From: Streptomyces sp. CBMA156
GTDB taxonomy: Bacteria; Actinomycetota; Actinomycetes; Streptomycetales; Streptomycetaceae
Assembly (NCBI RefSeq): GCF_014596515.1
Contig: NZ_MSJQ01000389.1
Coordinates: forward strand, 1 to 44,331
Reading direction: 5' to 3'
DNA length: 44,331 bases
The notes below the pieces were generated by a model. The model was given only the letters and a program-made list of their open reading frames with translations, was not told the DNA's origin and searched no databases. The position numbers were made by a program, and so were the translations under genes. How positions within the stretch are numbered: the first letter of the stretch is position 1; each line of letters begins with the position of its first letter. Below are positions 16,595 to 30,295 of the stretch, one piece after another.

Positions 16595-18609
16595 CGGGGC
16601 TGCTCCTCCCCCGCCGCGTGGGCCGGAACCCCTGCCGCGTCGGCCGGGCCCTGTGCCCCGTCGGCCGGGCCCTGTGCCCCGTCGGCCGGGCCCCCAACCG
16701 GGCCGTCCGTCGGGCCGTCCGGGCCCGACGTCCGCATCCGCGCGGTGAGGGCCGTCGCCAGCTCGGCGACGGTCGGCGACATGTACAGGGTCTGCGCGGG
16801 GAGGTCCACGTCGAACTCGCGCTGGGTGGCGACCAGGAGGTCGGTGGCCAGCAGGGAGTGTCCGCCGAGGTCGAAGAAGTCGTCGTCGACACCGACCGGT
16901 TCGATGCCGAGGACGTCGCCCCACAGGTCGGCCAGTCGCGTCTGCACCTCGGTGAGGGGCGGGACGAACTCGTTGGGCACGTTGCGCGGTACCCGGGTGG
17001 CGGTGGGCAGGGCCCGGCGGTCGATCTTGCCGTTGCGGTTCACCGGCAGCTCGGGACGGACGAGGATCGCCCAGGGGATCAGGTAGTCCGGCAGCCTGTC
17101 CCGTAGTTCGTGGCGCAGCCGCCGGCCGAGGTCGGCGTTGCTCTCCGGTCCGGATTCCGCGGGCACGACGTAGGCCAGCAGCCGGGTGCCGCCCGCCGGA
17201 TCGGGCTGCGGCAGCACGACCGCGTGCCGCACGCCGGGGAGCCGTTCCAACTCGACCTCGACGGCGCGCGGTTCGGCGCGGTAGCCCTGGACCTTGACCT
17301 GGTCGTCCGCGCGTCCGACGAACTCCAGCGTGCCGTCCGGCAGCCAGCGCACGAGGTCGCCGGTCCGGTACATCCGGGCCCCCGGCTCGGTGCCGAACGG
17401 ATCGGGCAGAAACCGTTCGGCGGTCGCGGCCGGGCGGCCCAGGTAGCCGCGGGCCAGGCCCGCCCCGGCCACGTACAGCTCCCCGCACTCGCCGACGGGC
17501 ACCGGCCTGAGCCCGTCGTCGAGCACGGCGACCCTGGTGCCGCTGATCGGGCGGCCGATCGGCACGCTCCGCAGCTCCGGGAGGGTGCCGCTGGTCCAGC
17601 AGGTCGTGTACGTGGTGTTCTCGGTCGGTCCGTAGCCGTTGGTGAAGAGCAGCTCCGGGTGGCGGGCCAGCAGGTGCTGGACGTGGCCCGGCGAGGCCAC
17701 GTCGCCCCCGGTGAGGACGTGCCGCACGTCGGTGAACGCCTCCGGGTGGGAGCTCACCATCTGGTGGAGGAGCCCGGTGGTCAGCAGCAGGACCGTCACG
17801 CGCTCGGCCCGGATGACGCGCGCCACGTGCTCCAGCGTGATGGCGACCGGAGGGAAGAGGACCAGTCGGCAGCCGTTGACCAGGGGGGCCCAGATCTCGA
17901 ACGTGGACGCGTCGAACGCGACCGGCGCGAGGTGGAAGAAGACGTCCTCGGCCCGGACGTCCACCCAGTCCGCGCCCCGGACGAGCCGGTCGATCGCCCG
18001 GTGGGGCACGCCGACGCCCTTGGGCTCGCCGGTGGAGCCGGAGGTGTAGCTGACGTAGGCGAGCCGGTCCGGGTCGCCGGGGCGGACCGGTGCCGCCGGC
18101 CCGGTGGCCGGCTCCTGCGCCGGGCCTGCCTCCGTCACTGTGACGACGGTGCCGGGCAGCCGCCCCCGCCGGGCCTCCTCGGTGATCACCATGCCCGCGC
18201 CGGCGTCCTCGAGCAGCAGCGCGTGGCGGCCGGCCGGGTCGTCCGGTTCGAGCCCGAGGTAGGCCCCGCCCGCGATGAGGACGGCGAGCAGGGCCACGAT
18301 CAGCTCCGGCGACCGGGGCACCAGCACGCCGACGACGTCCTCCTGCGCCAGTCCGGCCGCCCGCAGTCGCCCGGCGAGCCGGTTGGCGCGGTCGTTGAGC
18401 TGCTGGTAGGTCAGGGTCCGTCCGTCGCAGGTGACGGCGGGCGCGTGCGGGGCCCGCTCCGCCTGTTCGGCGACCAGCTCGTGGATCGCCCGGGCTTCGA
18501 ACGGTGGCCGTCCGGTGCCGACGAACGCCGGGATCTCGGAGGTGAGGACCGTCTTGGTCAACTGCTTCCCGCTTTCCTGTGCTGAAGTGTCCCCGTCGGG
18601 GTTGAACAC
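16591..18609 (-). CDS. NRPS adenylation-carrier didomain (A-PCP)
   Basis: 672 aa from GTG 18609; a TTG at 18561 with GGAAAG 10 nt upstream is another possible start. The A domain has YTSGSTGEPKGV, FDASTFEIW, NGYGPTENTT and the A10 lysine in NRNGKIDR. By eye the ten-residue pocket reads DAFLLGGTYK, closest to valine-type aliphatic codes, so an aliphatic amino acid is the best guess. The carrier domain follows with Ser585 in DLGGHSLLA. A 45-residue Gly/Pro/Ala tail with 7-residue repeats ends the protein. Lacking a C domain, it either loads the first residue or is an off-line platform for the coupled P450. Confidence 0.9.
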   Translation of the reverse strand: MFNPDGDTSAQESGKQLTKTVLTSEIPAFVGTGRPPFEARAIHELVAEQAERAPHAPAVTCDGRTLTYQQLNDRANRLAGRLRAAGLAQEDVVGVLVPRSPELIVALLAVLIAGGAYLGLEPDDPAGRHALLLEDAGAGMVITEEARRGRLPGTVVTVTEAGPAQEPATGPAAPVRPGDPDRLAYVSYTSGSTGEPKGVGVPHRAIDRLVRGADWVDVRAEDVFFHLAPVAFDASTFEIWAPLVNGCRLVLFPPVAITLEHVARVIRAERVTVLLLTTGLLHQMVSSHPEAFTDVRHVLTGGDVASPGHVQHLLARHPELLFTNGYGPTENTTYTTCWTSGTLPELRSVPIGRPISGTRVAVLDDGLRPVPVGECGELYVAGAGLARGYLGRPAATAERFLPDPFGTEPGARMYRTGDLVRWLPDGTLEFVGRADDQVKVQGYRAEPRAVEVELERLPGVRHAVVLPQPDPAGGTRLLAYVVPAESGPESNADLGRRLRHELRDRLPDYLIPWAILVRPELPVNRNGKIDRRALPTATRVPRNVPNEFVPPLTEVQTRLADLWGDVLGIEPVGVDDDFFDLGGHSLLATDLLVATQREFDVDLPAQTLYMSPTVAELATALTARMRTSGPDGPTDGPVGGPADGAQGPADGAQGPADAAGVPAHAAGEEQPR
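16639..16690. repeat. 21-bp tandem repeat in the tail of the A-PCP gene
   Basis: Identical 21-bp units at 16639-16659 and 16660-16680, with a partial third from 16681. They encode the PADGAQG heptapeptide repeats after the carrier domain, a low-complexity flexible tail. Confidence 0.8.
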
Positions 18610-18662
18610 GCGACCGCGAGGGCGGTCGCCGCCGTGGCCGCCGGTGCCGCTGTGGCCGCGCC

Positions 18663-19088
18663 TCAGACCGCCGGCACGTGGAAGAAGGTGTCCCGCGCGG
18701 CGATGCGGCCCTGCGGCGTCATCCGGAAGAAGTCCGCGAACCGCAGCTCGACCTCGCCGCCGTCGTGCAGCACGCCGCGGAACAGGCCGTGCACCGCCAC
18801 CTCGTCGTCGGTCGTGACCACGGTGGCCAGGGTGTGCACACCGGAGCGGATCACCCGCTGGTCGCGGTAGAAGCGTTCCAGTGCGGCGTGCCCGACCATG
18901 AGCGGGTATCCGGGGCGGTGGTAGCGGGCGTCCGGGGTGAACAGGGCGACCAGTGCGGGCACGTCGCCGGCGTCGACGAGCCGGTAGTACCGGCGGACCT
19001 GGGACACCCCCGGTGCCGGGGCCGTCGGGACTTCCGGTGTCGCGGGTGGTGCCGGGGTTTCGTCGGGTTGGGAAAGGGTGTGGACCAT
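18663..19088 (-). CDS. SnoaL-like / NTF2-fold protein
   Basis: 141 aa. After a Pro-rich N-terminus it shows the SnoaL_2-type pattern RRYYRLVDAGDVPALVALF, DARYHRPGYPLMVGHAAL and VHGLFRGVLHDGGEVEL, ending FFHVPAV. NTF2-fold members of biosynthetic clusters act as cyclases, isomerases, dehydratases or hydroxylation partners. It lies inside the NRPS operon, 34 bp after the C-A-PCP gene and 53 bp before the A-PCP gene, so it is likely a tailoring enzyme for the peptide or a carrier-bound residue. AGGAAG precedes the ATG at 19088. Confidence 0.78.
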   Translation of the reverse strand: MVHTLSQPDETPAPPATPEVPTAPAPGVSQVRRYYRLVDAGDVPALVALFTPDARYHRPGYPLMVGHAALERFYRDQRVIRSGVHTLATVVTTDDEVAVHGLFRGVLHDGGEVELRFADFFRMTPQGRIAARDTFFHVPAV

Positions 19089-19122
19089 GCCGAAGGTGCT
19101 TCCTGTGATCGCCGTCAGTGGC

Positions 19123-22100
19123 TCAGAGTCGTGTACGTGGTGCGAGAACCGGTACGGCCGCGGCGTCCGGGGCTTCCTTGAGCGCTTCGACCAGGCGCGC
19201 CGGCGTGGGTGCCTCGAACAGGGCGCCGAGGGTGACGTCACGGCCGAACCGCACCCGCACCCGGTTGACCAGCCGGGTCGCGAGCAGGGAGTTGCCGCCC
19301 AGCGCGAAGAAGCCGTCGTCGACGCCCACCTCGGGCCGGCCGAGCACCTCGGCGAACAGCGCACACATCGTCCGCTCCGCCGGGGTGCGCGGGCCGGGCC
19401 CGGACGGTGCCGGTGCGGGGTCCGGGACGGGCAGCGCGGCCCGGTCGATCTTCCCTCTGGGCGTCAGGGGAAAGGCGTCGAGCGTGACGATCGCCGAGGG
19501 CACCATGTAGTCCGGCAGCGCCGCGGCGGCGTGCTCCCGCACCGAGGCCGGGTCGAGCCCCGGGGCCCCGGCCGGGACGACGTAGCCGATCAGACGCCTG
19601 CCGGGCGAGGCGCCCTGGCCGGCGACCACGGTCGCCTGGGCGACGGCGGGGTGCCCGGCCAGGACCGCCTCGATCTCGCCCAGCTCGATGCGGAAGCCGT
19701 GGAGTTTGACCTGCTCGTCCGCGCGGCCGAGGAACTCCAGCTCCCCCTCGGCGTTCCAGCGGACCACGTCGCCCGTGCGGTACATCCGCTCCCCCGGTTC
19801 GCCGAACGGGCACGGCACGAACTGGGAGGCCGTCCGACGGGGGTCGTTCAGGTACCCGCGTGCCACGCCCGCACCGGCGACGTACAGCACGCCGGCCACT
19901 CCCGGCGGCACCGGCGACAGCGCCTCGTCCAGGACGTACACCCGCCGGTTGTCCACCGGCCGGCCGAGGGGGACGACGTCGGGCACGGCCTCGCCGGGGC
20001 GGAGCACCCGACGCGTGGTGAACGTGGTGGCCTCGGTCGGGCCGTACCCGGCGACCACCACGGAGTCCGGGCACCGGGCCAGGACGCGCCGTACCGCGTC
20101 GGCCGGCACGATGTCGCCGCCGGTCCACACCTGGCCGACCCCGGCCAGCGTGCCGGGGGACTCCTCGGCGAACACCCGGAACAGCCCGGCCGTCAACCAG
20201 AGCGCGCCGACCCGGTGGTCGACGATGAGCCGGTGGAGGTCCGCGAGCGCCAGCTCGCCGGGCGGGGCCACGACCACCCGGCCGCCGTTGAGCAGCGGCA
20301 CCCACCACTCGAAGGTGGACGCGTCGAAGGCGTGCGGGGAGTGCGCGAGGACCCGCGGGCCGTCCTCCTCACGCCAACAGCGCTGCGCGGTCAGGCTGAT
20401 GACGTTGCGGTGGCTCAGGGCCACCCCCTTCGGCGTGCCCGTGGACCCCGAGGTGTACAGGACGCAGGCCAGGTGGTCCGGGCGCAGCGGTACGACGGGG
20501 TCGGTGGCCGGCTGGTCGGCGAGGCCGGGGTCGGCGTCGACGACGACACCCGGTGTGCCGAGGGACGGCGCGTGGTCCCGGGTCGCCTGGTGGGTGAGCA
20601 GCACCGCCGCCCCGGTGTCCTCCAGGACGCGGCGCAGGCGGGCCGTCGGGGCCCGGGTGTCCAGTGGCACGTAGGCACCGCCGGCCTTGCTGATCGCCAG
20701 GACCGACACCACCACGTCGACGGAGCGTTCCATGAGCACGGCCACCGTGCTGTCGCAGCGGACGCCGAGGGCGATGAGCCGGTGGGCCAGCCGGTTGGCC
20801 CGGGCGTTCAACTCCGTGTAGGACAGGGTGGTTTCCCCGCACACCACGGCGGGCGCGTCGGGCGTGCGCGCGACCTCGGCCGCGAAGGCCCGCGGCACCG
20901 TCGGGTGCGGCAGCGGCCGCGTGGTGCGGTTGGCGGCCTCGACGGTCCGGTGCCGTTCCTCGGGGGTGAGGAGGTCGGGCCGGCCGATCGGCCGGTCCGG
21001 GTCGGCGGCGGCCACCGCGTCCAGGAAGCGGAGGAACCGCTGCTGGTGGGCGGCGAGTTCGGCCTCGGAGTAGAGCGCGGGGTTCGCGTCGACGTCGAGC
21101 CGGGGCTCGGTGCCGTCGGAGCGGTCGTAGACGGAGAAGGAGAGGTCCTCGACCGGCCCGTTGGACAGGTTGTGCACGGTGGCCCGGACGCCCGCGAAGT
21201 CCAGGTGGTAGTAGAAGGACATGATGTTGACGACGGGCCCGAACAGGACCCGCTCCGACCTGGCCGGATCCAGCTCCCTGCGCAGGTCCTCGCTGCGGTG
21301 GCGCTGGTGCCGGCGCAGGGCTGCGACCTCCTCGGCCACCTGTCGCACGAGTGCGGACAGACCCTGTTCGGGGTGGACGCGCAGCCGCAGCGGCACCACG
21401 TTCGCCACCATGCCGGGCACGGCCGGCGCGGCGGAGCCGGTGCGCCCGGTCACCGGCATGCTGAGCACGATGTCCCGTTCGCCGCTGAGGCGGTGGAGGT
21501 ACGCGGCGACCGTCGCGGTGAAGGCGGTGGGCCAGCTCGCCCCGGCGGGTCGCGCGGCCCGCCGCAGCGCGGCCAGGGTGGGCGCGCCGAGGCTGCCGGT
21601 ACGGCGCAGGAAGCCGTCCGAGGCGGGCGCCGAGCGGCTGGCGAGGCTGACGGGATCCGGCCTTCCGGCGAGCCGGTCCGCCCAGAACTCCCGGTCCTGT
21701 CCGGGCTGTTCGGACGCGTGGTAGGCGGCGTCGTGCTCCAGCAGCAGGCTCAGCGGCCCGAAGGCCGGTCCTGCGCCGGCCCTGCCCTGGACCAGTCCGG
21801 TGTAGGTCTTGGCGACGCGGCGCGCGATGAGCGACATGCTGAAGCCGTCGACCACGATGTGGTGGACGCGCTGGTACCAGAGGAAGCGGTTCGGCGCGAT
21901 GGTGAACAGGGCCTGGCGGAACAGCGGGTCCCGGGTGAGTCCGACCGGTGTGGACAGGTCTGCCCGCATCCAGCGCTCGGCCGCCCGCAGCGGATCCGGT
22001 GTCGACGTGAGGTCGACGTGGTGCATCGACCAGTCGGGCGACGCGGTGACGACCTGCCGGGGGCCCTCGGCACCGTCGGTGAGGCGGACGCGCAGGGACT

Positions 22101-22268
22101 CGGTCTCGTCCACCACCCGCCGCACGGCCGTCTCGAACAGCTCCGGGTCGATCGGCCCGGGGATGTCCACGTACTCACCGGTGTTGTAGGCGGGGCTGCC
22201 GGGGCGCAGGTGGTGGGCAAACCAGATGCCGGACTGTGCCGACGACAGCGGCAACTCGTGTCCGTCGC

Positions 22269-22272
<4 letters not shown>
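19123..22272 (-). CDS. NRPS module C-A-PCP, valine-type adenylation code
   Basis: 1049 aa. The C domain has HHIVVDG (137-143) and an N-terminus (LPLSSAQSGIWFAHHL...YNTGEYVDI) like the first elongation modules of EntF/DhbF-type lines. The A domain carries YTSGSTGTPKGV, FDASTFEWW, AGYGPTEATT and a pocket I read as DAFWWGGTFK, close to known valine codes such as DAFWIGGTFK. The carrier Ser is 995 in ALGGNSLLA. There is no epimerase or methyltransferase. The start overlaps the upstream stop (ATGA at 22269-22272), so it is translationally coupled to the TE-bearing protein. It probably performs the first condensation and adds L-valine. Confidence 0.93.
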
Positions 22273-26347
<4,075 letters not shown>

Positions 26348-26351
<4 letters not shown>

Positions 26352-28075
26352 GGGTGACGGGCCTTTCCGACAGGAAGCGGTTCCGCCTCGGCGGCGCCGA
26401 GGTCCGCCAGCAGCGCCGCGTCGATGCCGTCGGCGAGTTCGGCGACGGTCGGGTGGTAGAAGAGCAGGACGACCGGCAGTTCGAGGTCGAGTGCCCGGCC
26501 GAGTCGGGACATGACCTTCGAGGCGAGGAGCGAGTGGCCGCCCAGCTCGAAGAAGTCGCTGTGCACGCCGTCCGGGGTGACTCCGAGCACCTCGGCCCAG
26601 GTCTCCAGCACGAGGAGTTCGGTCTCGGTCTCGGCGGCGGGAGCGCCGGCCTGGTCGGCATCGGGCCGCGGGGCCGCGGGGTGCACGGTGGGAGCAGCCG
26701 GAGAGGCGGGAGCGGCGGGGCTCACACGGAGGCCGGGAGGGGTCTCCCAGGCCGATATCGGCCGTTCGGGAGCGCCGACGAGATGGCCGAGCAGCGCCGT
26801 GAAGCCCTCGGCGAGCCGCCGCACCGTGTCACGCTCGAAGAGGTCGGCGGCGTAGCGGATGACGCCGGTGAGGCGATCGCCGAGGTCCGTCAGGGAGACC
26901 TCGATGTCGAACTTCGCCACCTCGTTCGGTATCTGATGGACACTCACTTCCATGCCGGGAAGGCCGGACGGGAGCGGGGGCGGATCCTCCAGCTGGAACA
27001 TGACGGTGAACAGCGGGTGTTGGCCGAGATCGCGTTCGGGCCGCAGCTCCTGCACCAGCTGCTCGAAGGGGACGTCCTGGTGGGCGTAGGCCTCCACCGC
27101 GCACCGCCGCACCCGGGCGAGCACGTCGGTGAAGCCGGGGTCGCCCGACAGGTCGGTGCGCAGGACGAGCGTGTTGACGAAGAAGCCGACCAGCGGCTCC
27201 ACCTCGATCCGGGTCCGCCCGGAGATCGGGGTGCCCACCGTCACGTCGGCCCGTCCCGTGCAGCGCGCGAGCAGGACCTGGAAGGCGGCCAGCAGCGTCA
27301 TGAACGGCGTCACCTCGTGGGCGCGCCCCAGGGCGCGGACCCGGTCGGCGAGTTCCGTGGGGATCTCGATCTCGACCTGGTCGCCCCGACCCGACCACAC
27401 CGCGGGGCGCGTCCGGTCCGTCGGGAGAGCCGACGGGGTCAGGTCGGACAAGTGCTCGCGCCAGTAAGCGAGTTGGCCTTGTAATGTCGTTCCGGCCTGG
27501 TGGCTCCGCTGCCAGGCCGCGAAGTCGGCGTACTGGACGGGCAGGTCCGGCAGGGCGATCGGCCGACCGTCGGCGGCGGCGCCGTACCCGGCGGAGAACT
27601 CCTGCCACAGCACCGGCAGCGACCAGCCGTCACAGGCGATGTGGTGGATCACCAGAACCAGCAGGTGTTCGTCGGTCGCGATGTGGATCAGTCGGGCCCG
27701 CAGCATCGGGGCGGTCCCGAGGTCGAAGGGGGTCGCCAGATCGGCGGCCACCAGCTCCCGGGCCCGCTGCCAGGCCTGCTCCGCCGGGGTGTGCGTCAGA
27801 TCGGTGATCGTCGGCACGAAGGTCTCGACCGGCTCCGTGACGTGGCACGGGCCGTCCTCGGAGTCGACGATCCTGCCGCGCAACACCTCGTGGCGCCGCA
27901 CGACTTCGGTCAGCGCCCGGACGAGCGCCTCCTGGTCCAGCCGGCCACGCAGGCGGACCGCGGTCGGGACGTTGTGGTCCGGCCGGCCCGGCCGCAGCCG
28001 GTCGAGGAACCACAGCCGTTGCTGGGCGAAGGACAGTGGGGTCGGAGCGTACGCGCTCCGATCGGAGCCAGGCAT
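26348..28075 (-). CDS. NRPS C-PCP didomain lacking an adenylation domain
   Basis: 575 aa. The condensation domain has RHEVLR, HHIACDG (144-150), FVNTLVLRTDL and HQDVPFEQLV, and should be active. The carrier Ser is 515 in ELGGHSLLA. Only a Pro/Ala linker of about 60 residues joins them; no A-domain core motif exists. The residue on this carrier must therefore come from elsewhere: the stand-alone A domain, or transfer from A-PCP or the free carrier. ATG 28075 has AAGGTGG upstream; the frame further upstream is noncoding leader. It is the first gene of the minus-strand operon, behind a good promoter at 28164-28193. Confidence 0.92.
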
Positions 28076-28163
28076 GACGGATCCACCTTTCACGGCGATC
28101 GGGACCGCATAAGCGTCCCGGAAATCCCCTCGCCGATTCGCTGATTCGCGAACAGTACGGCGG

Positions 28164-28193
28164 ATACTAGGCAGCTCCCGTCTCACTCCGCAA
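28164..28193 (-). promoter_or_regulatory. promoter of the minus-strand NRPS operon
   Basis: On the minus strand -35 TTGCGG (28188-28193) and -10 TAGTAT (28164-28169) are separated by 18 nt, close to the main actinomycete vegetative promoter pattern. Initiation near 28157 would give a leader of about 80 nt. Confidence 0.6.
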
Positions 28194-28198
28194 GACGG
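28178..28198. promoter_or_regulatory. inverted repeat CCGTCT-N9-AGACGG over the NRPS promoter
   Basis: Perfect 6-bp arms at 28178-28183 and 28193-28198 span the spacer and -35 element of the NRPS promoter, so a bound dimer would repress it. No cluster-specific regulator gene is in the window apart from the MerR genes. Confidence 0.45.
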
Positions 28199-28245
28199 AG
28201 AAGAGGGTCGAAGGCGTCAGGACAATCTTTACGCCAGACCACGGT

Positions 28246-28261
28246 AATCCTTATGCGGATT
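28246..28261. promoter_or_regulatory. inverted repeat AATCC-TTATGC-GGATT in the divergent region
   Basis: Perfect 5-bp arms with a 6-nt spacer, 17 bp before a TAGCAT (28278-28283) that could be the -10 of the plus-strand operon. The -35 match is poor, so activator dependence is possible. The remaining 28284-28512 leader shows no gene. Confidence 0.3.
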
Positions 28262-28512
28262 GAACACGCTCGACGGCTAGCATCTGCGCGGCCGGCCGCG
28301 GGACCCGCTCTGACGTGCCGTCATGATGCCGATCGAGCACCCCACTTCCGTGGACGGGCACCACGTGATAATTCTTCTTTCGCCGGGAAGGCGGCCGGAT
28401 GGGCCCCCTTTCGTGTCGGCCCTCCATTGTCCCGAATGAGATCGGTGAACCCGTTGCATGAACTCATCCGTTGTCTATGGAGCCCACCCTGTTGCGTGAA
28501 CTCGGAGAAGTC

Positions 28513-30033
28513 ATGACGCAGCAGCAGAACCTGGTGGGTTCATTCGTCTCGCACGCCGTCGACCACCCCGGCGATCCGGCCCTGGTATGGCACGGGGAAG
28601 AGACGACCTACCGTGAACTCCACCGGCTGGCCGAGCGGGAGCGCCTGCGGATCGCCCGGCTCGCCCCGGACGAGGACGAGCCGATCGGCATCCCGGCCGC
28701 CAAGTCGCCCTCGACGATCGCCCTGGTGCTCGCCTGCCTGCTGGAAGGGCGGCGCTTCCTGCTGCTGCCGGCGCCCACGCCGGAGGGGAGAGCCTCCCAC
28801 GCGTCGGCCGAGCGGGCCGGAATCCGGCACGTCCTGTCGCCGGAGGGCCCCCGGGCTCCCGGCCCCGGGCCGGAGGCCCCCGACCGGCGGGCGGAGCCGA
28901 TGGCGCCGCGCGCCACGGATCCCGGCGACGTCTCCTTCATGTTCACCACCTCCGGTTCCACCGGGCGGCCGAAGATCGTGCCACTGAGCACGGGGGCGGT
29001 GGACCGCTTCACCACCTGGGCCGGCGAGCGGTTCGGCATCCGTCGTGGGACGACGGTCCTCAACTACGCCCCGCTCACCTTCGACCTGTGCCTGCTGGAC
29101 GTCTGGACCACGCTCAAGTACGGCGGTCGCGTCGTCCTGGTCGATCCGGCCCGGGCCACCCACCCGGGCCACCTGCTGGACCTCGTGGACCGCCACGCGG
29201 TCCAACTCGTCCAGGCGGTACCGATGTTCTACCAACTGCTGGTCGGCGCGACCGCGGAGAACGGCCGGCGGCTCGACACCGTCGAGCACGTCGTCTTCAC
29301 CGGCGACAGCCTGCCCGCCCGCTGCCTGGCCGAGCTTCCGCGCCTGTTCCCCGGCGCGCGGCTCCACAACGTCTACGGCTGCACCGAGACCAACGACAGC
29401 TTCCTGCACGAGGTCGACGGCACCGAGCCGGCGGACGGCCCGGTGCCGATCGGACGTCCGCTGCCCGGCGTCCACGCGGTGATCGTCGGCGCCGACGGCG
29501 GGATCGTGACCGGGCCGGGCACCGGCGAACTCCACGTCGCGACGCCCTTTCAGACCGACGGCTACCTGGACCGGGCCCAGGACGCGGACAGGTTCGCGAC
29601 CCACCACCACGACGGGGAGACGCGGCGCTACTTCCGCAGCGGCGACCTCGTCCGGCGGGACCGGGACGGCCGCATCACCCTGGAAGGCCGGAACGACCAC
29701 CAGGTCAAGGTCCGCGGCACCCGGGTCAACACCCACGAGGTCGAACAGGTGCTGCTCGACCATCCCGAGGTCGTCGAGGCGGCCGTGGTGGCCGTACCCG
29801 ACCCGGTGGCCGGCCGCCTGCTGCGGAGCGTGGTCCGCCGCGCCCCGGACAGCCGGCTGAACTCGCTGGCGCTGCGCCGGCACTGCGCACAACGCCTCCC
29901 GCTCACCGCCGTCCCCTCGACCCTGCAGATCGTGGACGACCCGCTGCCCAGGACGTCCACCGGAAAGATCGACCGCGCGCCCGTCGAGCGCGTCTGCTCC
30001 CCGTCCCAGCCCACCGAAGGAACGGCCCCGTGA
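28513..30033 (+). CDS. stand-alone adenylation domain (aminoacyl-carrier ligase)
   Basis: 506 aa. A-domain motifs: TTSGSTGRPKIV, FDLCLLDVW, VYGCTETNDSF, RSGDLVRRDRDG and the catalytic Lys in STGKIDR. The pocket by eye reads DLLQVTVDSK; it starts DLL like the prolyl ligases of pyrrole pathways but differs in the rest, and the Asp at the position aligned to 330 of GrsA could bind a basic or amidine group. It should activate a free amino acid and load the carrier encoded next, with which it overlaps by 4 bp. GGAG 5 nt upstream supports ATG 28513 over earlier starts. First gene of the plus-strand operon. Confidence 0.9.
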   Translation: MTQQQNLVGSFVSHAVDHPGDPALVWHGEETTYRELHRLAERERLRIARLAPDEDEPIGIPAAKSPSTIALVLACLLEGRRFLLLPAPTPEGRASHASAERAGIRHVLSPEGPRAPGPGPEAPDRRAEPMAPRATDPGDVSFMFTTSGSTGRPKIVPLSTGAVDRFTTWAGERFGIRRGTTVLNYAPLTFDLCLLDVWTTLKYGGRVVLVDPARATHPGHLLDLVDRHAVQLVQAVPMFYQLLVGATAENGRRLDTVEHVVFTGDSLPARCLAELPRLFPGARLHNVYGCTETNDSFLHEVDGTEPADGPVPIGRPLPGVHAVIVGADGGIVTGPGTGELHVATPFQTDGYLDRAQDADRFATHHHDGETRRYFRSGDLVRRDRDGRITLEGRNDHQVKVRGTRVNTHEVEQVLLDHPEVVEAAVVAVPDPVAGRLLRSVVRRAPDSRLNSLALRRHCAQRLPLTAVPSTLQIVDDPLPRTSTGKIDRAPVERVCSPSQPTEGTAP

Positions 30034-30293
30034 ACCACGCCGCGGTAGTCACCCAGTTCATCATCGAGGAGTTCCTGCCCGACGTCGGCGCGAACGAGCT
30101 GGACTCCGACTACGACCTCGTGGACGGCGGGGTCATCGACAGCCTCGGTCTGCTCAAGACGATCGCCTGGCTGGAGGACCGCTTCGACGTGCGCGTCGAG
30201 GAGTTCGACCTCGACCCGGACAGCTTCCGCTCCGTCGGCTCGATCAGCAGGTTCATCGACCAGGCCCAGCCGCACCGGACGGACGCCCCCTAG
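30030..30293 (+). CDS. free-standing peptidyl/acyl carrier protein
   Basis: 87 aa four-helix carrier with the phosphopantetheine Ser in DGGVIDSLGLLKTIAWL, following an acidic helix as usual in carriers of the PltL/RedO type. The start GTG overlaps the A-domain stop (GTGA), with GAAGG upstream. It is presumably loaded by the preceding ligase and is the platform for the dehydrogenase and perhaps the other enzymes of the operon. Confidence 0.9.
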   Translation: MNHAAVVTQFIIEEFLPDVGANELDSDYDLVDGGVIDSLGLLKTIAWLEDRFDVRVEEFDLDPDSFRSVGSISRFIDQAQPHRTDAP

Positions 30294-30295
30294 TC

